A program made the translations under genes and the position numbers. From Acidimicrobiia bacterium (lineage in GTDB: Bacteria > Actinomycetota > Acidimicrobiia > Acidimicrobiales > AC-14), in assembly GCA_019243595.1 (NCBI GenBank), contig JAFAUA010000261.1, positions 1 to 11,243 of the forward strand: a stretch of 11,243 nucleotides of DNA, read 5' to 3'. Within the stretch, counting starts at the first letter, position 1. Every line of letters starts with the position of its first letter. The notes under the pieces were generated by a model that made no database searches, was not told the origin of the DNA, and saw only the letters and a list, made by a program, of their open reading frames with translations. Positions 7,238 through 11,243 of this stretch are shown here, one piece after another.

Positions 7238-8836
7238 TCAGACAGGCACCACCGGTGGGGGCGCCGGTGCCTCGACCCGCTTGCGGTCCTCGACGAGGCC
7301 GCGGGCGTGGTGCTTGTTGGGATTGAACGCCACCCACAGCACCCCGAGCACGATCCATACGGCCACGATGGCGATCGACTTGTAGGCGTCGGTCGAGGTG
7401 GTGCCGCCGGCGGTGATCGCCAAGTAGACGACCCCGAAGAGTTCGCCGATGTTCATCAGCGCACCTAGGCCAGGGACGATGAAGTGTTTCAGCGGGTGCT
7501 TGTCATGCCTACTGGCAAAGGCGACGAGTGCGACCACGCATGTCATTCCGTAGACCAGGAACGTCCCCGTGTTCGACGCCACCGTGACTTGGGTGATGTT
7601 GTCGACGTTGTAGGGCGTCGCGCAGTACACGCCGATGGCCGCCGACAACGCCGTGAGGACGATGATGCCGCCGTGCGGCGTGGCGAACCGGCCGTGCAGG
7701 AGGCCGAGGATGCCCGGCATCTCCTTGTCCTTGGCCATTGCGTAGGTGACACGGACGCCCGTGTTGAGGCACGCAAGCGTGGTACCGAGTAGGGCGATCA
7801 GCACCGTGAAGGCGACGATCAGCGAGACCGTCGTACCGGTGCCCGATCCGATCACGGCATTGGACGCGTTGTGGATCATCGTGCCGATCGGCGCTGGGTC
7901 GGCGCCAGACGCGGCGTACCCAGTGAGGTGCTGCGCAGGTGTGCTCCCGACCGCAGCCTGCGTGAACGTCGCCGTGTGGTTGCTGACCGCGAAGTTGGCG
8001 GCGAAATACTCGAACAGGTAGCAGATCCCGCCCTGGATGATCAGGGAGAGCAGCACGCCCCGCTTGATGTCCTTCTCCGGCCGCAGAGCCTCGGCGCCGA
8101 GCGCCGTGACCGACTCGAAGCCCACCAATAGGAGGATGGCGATCGTCGACTGGTAGATGACGTTCATCAGCTTGTGCGGGATCACGACCTTGCCGGCGCT
8201 GGCCAGGGCGAACACATCGTGGCCGTGGCCCACGCGGTAGGCGATGAACAGGATGCTCACCAGGATCAGGCACGTGATCTGGATGACGTTGATCAAAATC
8301 GACGTCATCGTCGAGCCGGTGACGCCCCGGTAGGCGATGTAGCCGCACACGCACGCCAGCGCCACCGCGGCAGCCGCCTGGGGGATGTACGTCAGCGTGT
8401 GGTGGAACATCGCCGAGTAGATGTAACCGAACAGGATCCCCATGAAGCCGACCATGATCGCCGGGTACAGCCAGTAGTAGAGGTGGCTGATCCAGCCGAC
8501 GGCGAGCTTCGCTCCCCGGGCCCACTTCTGGTGCTGCGGCTTCTCCTTGTCGAGCAGGGCAGCCTCGGCGAAGTAATAGCTGGACCCCGTACCGGCGTCT
8601 GGATAGATACGGGCCAGCTCGCTGTAGCTGTACGCAGTGAGCAGCGCCAGGACGAGCGAGAACAACAGCCCGGTCCACATGTCCGGCGCGGTACTCCCGC
8701 CCTTCTGTGACGCTTGAATCTGGAACGTCGTCCAGAGGAACGCCCCCGGCGCAATCAGCGCCATGGCGTTCACGGTTATGCCGGTGAGACTCAGACTCGG
8801 TTTCATCCCCCCGGCGGGCGCAGTGGTCTCGGCCAC
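7238..8836 (-). CDS. APC-superfamily amino acid/polyamine-type permease
   Basis: A 532-residue polytopic membrane protein, predicted to import an amino acid or related amine by secondary transport. It begins with the first APC helix (SLTGITVNAMALIAPGAFLW, about 16-35) and has about 12 or more hydrophobic segments up to residue 503. The conserved loop GFESVTALGAEALRPEKDIKRG (239-260) matches the APC 'E-x-x-NP-x-x-x-I-P-R' region, and RVTYAMAKDKEMP (362-374) matches the typical helix 8-9 loop. A polar loop of about 40 residues (290-330) is relatively long. The C-terminus is basic and then proline-rich. Start: GTG 8836 has AGGAG four bases upstream inside a GA-rich run; the further GTG at 8857 has no ribosome site. 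Substrate unknown. It is transcribed alone, with its own promoter region upstream. Confidence 0.9.
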   Translation of the reverse strand: MAETTAPAGGMKPSLSLTGITVNAMALIAPGAFLWTTFQIQASQKGGSTAPDMWTGLLFSLVLALLTAYSYSELARIYPDAGTGSSYYFAEAALLDKEKPQHQKWARGAKLAVGWISHLYYWLYPAIMVGFMGILFGYIYSAMFHHTLTYIPQAAAAVALACVCGYIAYRGVTGSTMTSILINVIQITCLILVSILFIAYRVGHGHDVFALASAGKVVIPHKLMNVIYQSTIAILLLVGFESVTALGAEALRPEKDIKRGVLLSLIIQGGICYLFEYFAANFAVSNHTATFTQAAVGSTPAQHLTGYAASGADPAPIGTMIHNASNAVIGSGTGTTVSLIVAFTVLIALLGTTLACLNTGVRVTYAMAKDKEMPGILGLLHGRFATPHGGIIVLTALSAAIGVYCATPYNVDNITQVTVASNTGTFLVYGMTCVVALVAFASRHDKHPLKHFIVPGLGALMNIGELFGVVYLAITAGGTTSTDAYKSIAIVAVWIVLGVLWVAFNPNKHHARGLVEDRKRVEAPAPPPVVPV

Positions 8837-8840
8837 GCGA

Positions 8841-8854
8841 CTCCTCTCTCTCTC
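8841..8854 (-). promoter_or_regulatory. Purine-rich ribosome binding site of the permease gene
   Basis: On the minus strand a GAGAGA run ends in GGAG, with AGGAG at 8845-8841, four bases before GTG 8836. This decides the start in favour of 8836 over the in-frame GTG at 8857, which would place this purine run inside the coding region and has no comparable site of its own. Confidence 0.65.
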
Positions 8855-8867
8855 CACCCGATGTGAC

Positions 8868-8887
8868 CGAGCGCGGCGCTGCGCTCG
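8868..8887 (-). promoter_or_regulatory. Perfect hairpin in the permease leader
   Basis: CGAGCGC and GCGCTCG form a perfect seven-base stem around a six-base loop, about 30 bases upstream of the permease start and right after the predicted transcription start. It could be a 5' stabilising stem, an attenuation element or an operator; sequence alone does not decide. Confidence 0.4.
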
Positions 8888-8893
8888 TCAGGG

Positions 8894-8922
8894 ACCGTAG
8901 AGACCGACTGTTTCCGAGTGAA
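8894..8922 (-). promoter_or_regulatory. Candidate promoter of the permease gene
   Basis: On the minus strand TTCACT (8922-8917; 4/6 to TTGACA) and TACGGT (8899-8894; TAnnnT) are separated by exactly 17 bases. The predicted start near 8887 gives a leader of about 50 bases before GTG 8836. It is placed sensibly and lies in a region poorer in GC than the flanking genes, but other promoters are possible. Confidence 0.45.
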
Positions 8923-8941
8923 CACCCATCGATGAACGGAC

Positions 8942-9000
8942 TGTTACAACCATGACGAAACCGCAGCCGTGCCGCACCGGGATGTAACACGCCGTTTACA
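8942..9000. repeat. TGTTACA/TGTAACA inverted elements and TGTAA-N8-TTACA operator-like palindrome
   Basis: TGTTACA (8942-8948) and its exact reverse complement TGTAACA (8983-8989) flank 34 bases. The second copy is the left half of TGTAACACGCCGTTTACA (8983-9000), a perfect 5-8-5 inverted repeat. The elements lie 20-110 bases upstream of the candidate permease promoter. This arrangement resembles binding sites of a dimeric regulator; which family cannot be said. Confidence 0.45.
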
Positions 9001-9016
9001 GAGAGCCGCCGCATCT

Positions 9017-9030
9017 GAAACAAACGTTTC
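9017..9030. repeat. GAAAC-N4-GTTTC palindrome, LacI-like operator candidate
   Basis: GAAACAAACGTTTC is a perfect 5-4-5 inverted repeat and also contains the eight-base palindrome AAACGTTT centred on CG (9022-9029). CG-centred palindromes of this kind are typical of LacI-family operators. It lies between the permease promoter region and the end of the MDR gene. No regulator gene for it is in the window. Confidence 0.35.
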
Positions 9031-9067
9031 GTATTCTCGCCGACGAAGCCGCCGGGCACGCAGCCGA

Positions 9068-10006
9068 CTAAGCGCCGAACGTAACGACGGCCTTGCCGTC
9101 GACCTCGCGGTCGAGCAGGGCGGTGATCGCACTCCGTACCGCGGCGATGTCGCTGCCGTCGACGACCCGGTCGATGCCGGTGTCCAGGTGGGCCTCGGCG
9201 ACCAGGTTGGCGAGATAGCGGAGGTCAGTCGTCACCGTCCGCGACCGCTGCAGCTCGGGGAACAGCATGAAGGCGCAGAGCCGGGCGCCGGCCTTTCGGT
9301 AGAAGGCGCTCGGCTCGAACGTCGTCGGGTGCCCGGACGAATTGCCGATCGACACGATCGTGCCCTCCGGCGCGATGCGGTGCAGGGCGGCGGCCAGACT
9401 CTCGCCGCCCGCGGATTCGAGGATCAACGTGAACTCCTCGCCATCGGCGGGCAGCGTGCCCACGACGACCTCGGCGGCACCGAGCTCAGGAAGCCCCTTC
9501 GCCCGCTCCGGTCGCCCGACAACGGCGGTGACCTCGGCGCCGTTCTGGGCCGCCAGCTGCACGGCGAAGCGCCCCACACCTCCGGCCGCGCCGGTGATGG
9601 CGACTCGCTTGCCGTCGATGACACACATCTCGATGGCCTTCCGCGCCGTGAGCCCGGCGACGGGCAAGGTGGCGGCGTCCTCGAACGTCACGTTGTCGGG
9701 AAGGCGGGCCAAGTGCCCCGTCGAGACGGCGGCCCGCTCGGCCCACGCGCCCGATCCGACCAGGCCGACGACCGGCGTGCCCGGCTTGGGGCCGCTGCCG
9801 TCGGTTGCGGCGCCAACGACCACGCCTGCCACGTCCCACCCGGGCCGCCATCCGGCTTCGGCGTTCTGGAGGCGGTGCACCTCACCGCGGTTGAGTGAGA
9901 CGGCCCGGACGTCGACGAGGACCTCGTCGGGCTTCGGCGCCGGGTCGTCGACCTCGACGAGATCGATGCTCGCCTCGGTGCCGGGGGACGCAACCAGTGC
10001 CTTCAT
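9068..10006 (-). CDS. Zinc-less MDR oxidoreductase (quinone oxidoreductase-like)
   Basis: A 312-residue medium-chain dehydrogenase/reductase. The N-terminal GroES-like half has EVLVDVRAVSLNRGEVHRL (28-46) and PGWDVAG (55-61). The catalytic midpoint DAATLPVAGLTA (110-121) leads to the nucleotide-binding Rossmann half with ITGAAGGVGRFAVQLA (137-152). There are only two cysteines (128 and 244) and no structural- or catalytic-zinc pattern, so it belongs with the zinc-independent QOR-type enzymes that reduce quinones or enones with NADPH; the exact substrate cannot be predicted. It is slightly shorter than the usual ~325 residues, with no missing motif. The ATG at 10006 is six bases beyond the dodecin stop, so the two genes very likely form an operon with dodecin first. 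The stop is TAG at 9068-9070. Confidence 0.92.
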   Translation of the reverse strand: MKALVASPGTEASIDLVEVDDPAPKPDEVLVDVRAVSLNRGEVHRLQNAEAGWRPGWDVAGVVVGAATDGSGPKPGTPVVGLVGSGAWAERAAVSTGHLARLPDNVTFEDAATLPVAGLTARKAIEMCVIDGKRVAITGAAGGVGRFAVQLAAQNGAEVTAVVGRPERAKGLPELGAAEVVVGTLPADGEEFTLILESAGGESLAAALHRIAPEGTIVSIGNSSGHPTTFEPSAFYRKAGARLCAFMLFPELQRSRTVTTDLRYLANLVAEAHLDTGIDRVVDGSDIAAVRSAITALLDREVDGKAVVTFGA

Positions 10007-10012
10007 GCAGTC

Positions 10013-10231
10013 TCAGTCCTCGACGAGGAACCCGACCTTCATCGTCACCTGGAACTGACCGACTTCGCCGTTGACCACCGTGCCGCGGATCTGCTGGACC
10101 TCGAACCAATCGATGTGTCGCACGGTCTCGCTGGCCCGGGCGATGCCGTTGCGAACCGCCTGGTGGATGCTCTCCGTCGACGTCCCGACGATGTCCGTCA
10201 GCCTGTAGGTCGGGTCCTTGTGCTGGGCCAT
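10013..10231 (-). CDS. Dodecin, flavin-binding dodecameric protein
   Basis: A 72-residue protein with the compact β-α-β-β dodecin fold: YRLTDIVGTSTESIHQAV (9-26), a helix up to about 37, then HIDWFEVQQIRGTV (39-52) and QFQVTMKVGF (59-68). Trp42 corresponds to the residue that stacks on the flavin in characterised dodecins, and Gln59/Gln61 are near the known flavin-contacting glutamine. It is very similar in pattern to the mycobacterial dodecin (ALDWFEVQSIRG, FQVTMKVGF). Dodecins form hollow dodecamers that store or buffer FMN and related flavins in the cytosol. The ATG at 10231 is chosen because GGAGG lies four bases upstream; the frame extends 21 codons further, but those lack dodecin character and would run into the divergent P450 gene. 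Co-operonic with the MDR gene, six bases apart. Confidence 0.95.
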   Translation of the reverse strand: MAQHKDPTYRLTDIVGTSTESIHQAVRNGIARASETVRHIDWFEVQQIRGTVVNGEVGQFQVTMKVGFLVED

Positions 10232-10235
10232 GTTC

Positions 10236-10241
10236 CCTCCC
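10236..10241 (-). promoter_or_regulatory. Ribosome binding site fixing the dodecin start
   Basis: On the minus strand GGGAGG lies four bases before ATG 10231. This strong site supports the 72-residue dodecin over the 93-residue reading that begins at 10294. Confidence 0.7.
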
Positions 10242-10261
10242 GCTCGGTGGTGGCCGGAGCG

Positions 10262-10267
10262 TAGGCT
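10262..10267 (+). promoter_or_regulatory. Candidate -10 element for a leaderless P450 message
   Basis: TAGGCT fits TAnnnT and ends eight bases before GTG 10276, so transcription would start at or within a base or two of the start codon. No Shine-Dalgarno sequence precedes the GTG. It lies in the 44-base space shared with the divergent dodecin gene. Prediction only. Confidence 0.4.
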
Positions 10268-10275
10268 CCCACACA

Positions 10276-11243
10276 GTGGAACCGAACCAGACACTCACCG
10301 TTGACGAGATCGATCTCTCCGATCTGACCTTCTGGGCCCGCCCCCTCGAGGAGCGGGAAGGCGCCTTCAAGACGCTGCGCGAGCGGCAGCCGCTGGCGTA
10401 CATGCCCGCGCCCGAGATCGACGTCCCGAGCGCCATCGAGATGCCGGAGCTCACCGGCTACTACGCGGTCACCCGTCACGCTGACGTGCTCGAGGCCAGC
10501 AAGCAGCCCGAGCTCTTCTGTTCGGGCAAGGGTGCCACCAGCCAGCTCGACATGCCCGAGGTGTTCCTCGAGTTCTTCGGTTCGATGATCAACCTCGACG
10601 ACCCGCGCCACGCCCGGCTGCGGCGCATCGTGTCGGCTGCGTTCACGCCGAAGATGATCAAGACGTTCGAGGACCAGGTACAGGTGGCGGCGGACCAGAT
10701 CGTCGACGCCGTGATCGACAAAGGCGAGTGCGACTTCGTCACCGAGGTGGCGGCCCGGCTTCCGCTCAAGATCATCTGCGACATGATGGGCATCGCCGAG
10801 TCCGACTACGACTTCGTGTTCAACAAGTCGAACGTCATCCTCGGCGCCACCGATCCCGAGTACGTCCCTGAAGGTGGCGACATCGCCGTCGCCCTGCTCG
10901 CCGCTGGCGCCGAGCTGGCGCAGTTGGTCACGGCGCTCGGCCAGGAGCGCAAGAAGAACCCCACCGACGACCTCACTTCGGCGCTTGTGAGCGCCAACGT
11001 CGACGGCGAGTCCCTCACCGATCCCGAGCTGGCGTCGTTCTTCATCCTCCTGGTGGTGGCGGGCAACGAGACCACACGCAACGCCATCAGCCACGGCATG
11101 AAGCTGCTCACCGACCACCCCGACCAGCGCAAGACCTGGCTCGAGGACTTCGACGGCGTGGCGCCGACCGCAGTCGAGGAGATCGTGCGCGTGGCCTCGC
11201 CGGTGATCTTCATGCGCCGCACGGCCACGCAGGACACGACGCT
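10276..11243 (+). CDS. Cytochrome P450, CYP125/CYP142/CYP124-like (3' end beyond window)
   Basis: An open frame from GTG 10276 runs off the right edge after 322 codons. The N-terminal part has LSDLTFWARP (14-23) and GYYAVTRHADVLEASKQPELF (61-81), and the C-helix region has MINLDDPRHARLRRIVSAAFTP (104-125). The I-helix oxygen-activation motif is AGNETTRN (262-269) and the K-helix ExxR is Glu302-Arg305, followed by SPVIFMRRTA (309-318). This pattern is typical of actinobacterial P450s that hydroxylate sterol side chains or branched fatty acids (CYP125/142/124). The heme-binding cysteine loop lies outside the window, so completeness is unknown. The start is supported by divergent spacing to dodecin and lack of an alternative in-frame start before conserved sequence. 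The substrate assignment is family-level inference. Confidence 0.92.
   Translation, partial: MEPNQTLTVDEIDLSDLTFWARPLEEREGAFKTLRERQPLAYMPAPEIDVPSAIEMPELTGYYAVTRHADVLEASKQPELFCSGKGATSQLDMPEVFLEFFGSMINLDDPRHARLRRIVSAAFTPKMIKTFEDQVQVAADQIVDAVIDKGECDFVTEVAARLPLKIICDMMGIAESDYDFVFNKSNVILGATDPEYVPEGGDIAVALLAAGAELAQLVTALGQERKKNPTDDLTSALVSANVDGESLTDPELASFFILLVVAGNETTRNAISHGMKLLTDHPDQRKTWLEDFDGVAPTAVEEIVRVASPVIFMRRTATQDTT

Noticed and set aside
7509..9059. Minus-strand open frame of 516 codons overlapping the permease in another frame.
   Set aside because: The composition is Arg/Gly/Pro-rich and shadow-like, while the permease frame gives clean membrane helices.
9031..9067. Possible terminator after the MDR gene on the minus strand.
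   Set aside because: Only short, imperfect GC pairings without a T-tract are visible.
8969..9898. Plus-strand open frame of 309 codons opposite the MDR gene.
   Set aside because: The MDR gene has a clear Rossmann motif and family pattern; the opposite frame has none.
10198..11118. Minus-strand open frame of 306 codons opposite the P450.
   Set aside because: The plus strand has clear P450 motifs (AGNETTRN, ExxR); the antisense frame shows no family pattern and arises from high-GC codon bias.

Overview
The window is GC-rich DNA with GTG starts on seven of its ten genes with a visible start. It encodes a CYP125/CYP142-like cytochrome P450, a dodecin close to the mycobacterial type and a PknB-like kinase with a PP2C phosphatase. 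Together these point to a high-GC actinobacterium. The lineage cannot be fixed from sequence reading alone; an Acidimicrobiia-like environmental actinobacterium is one reasonable guess. No RNA genes, insertion sequences, integrases or CRISPR arrays were found.

Layout. (1) 1-3150 (+) is the end of a kdp potassium-uptake operon: the last codons of kdpB, then kdpC and the sensor kinase gene kdpD, nearly contiguous. After a 106-base gap, 3257-3808 (+) encodes a winged-helix regulator where kdpE is expected. Its N-terminal part is too short and lacks the receiver-domain pattern. (2) 3790-6895 (-) is a tightly coupled three-gene operon transcribed as PP2C phosphatase, tail-anchored Ser/Thr kinase, glutamine synthetase-like ligase. 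Both junctions are 4-base stop/start overlaps. Its last gene overlaps the regulator gene tail-to-tail by 19 bases. (3) 6914-7177 (+) is a small two-helix membrane protein starting 18 bases from the phosphatase start, divergently. (4) 7238-8836 (-) is an APC-family amino acid/polyamine-type permease. It is preceded by a relatively AT-rich region of about 230 bases with a candidate promoter, a leader hairpin and inverted repeats. (5) 9068-10231 (-) is dodecin followed by a zinc-less MDR/quinone-oxidoreductase-like enzyme. (6) 10276 to the right edge (+) is a cytochrome P450 truncated by the window end before its heme-binding cysteine loop.

How the genes may work together. KdpB/C with KdpD is the ATP-driven K+ uptake system and its sensor; the adjacent atypical regulator may be a non-phosphorylated output factor. 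The phosphatase, kinase and ligase are probably co-translated, so reversible phosphorylation of the ligase or of a nitrogen-related partner is a reasonable hypothesis; this is the most interesting idea in the window. The nearby permease could feed the same nitrogen metabolism, but that is inference. Dodecin (flavin binding), the MDR oxidoreductase and the divergent P450 form a redox-flavoured neighbourhood.
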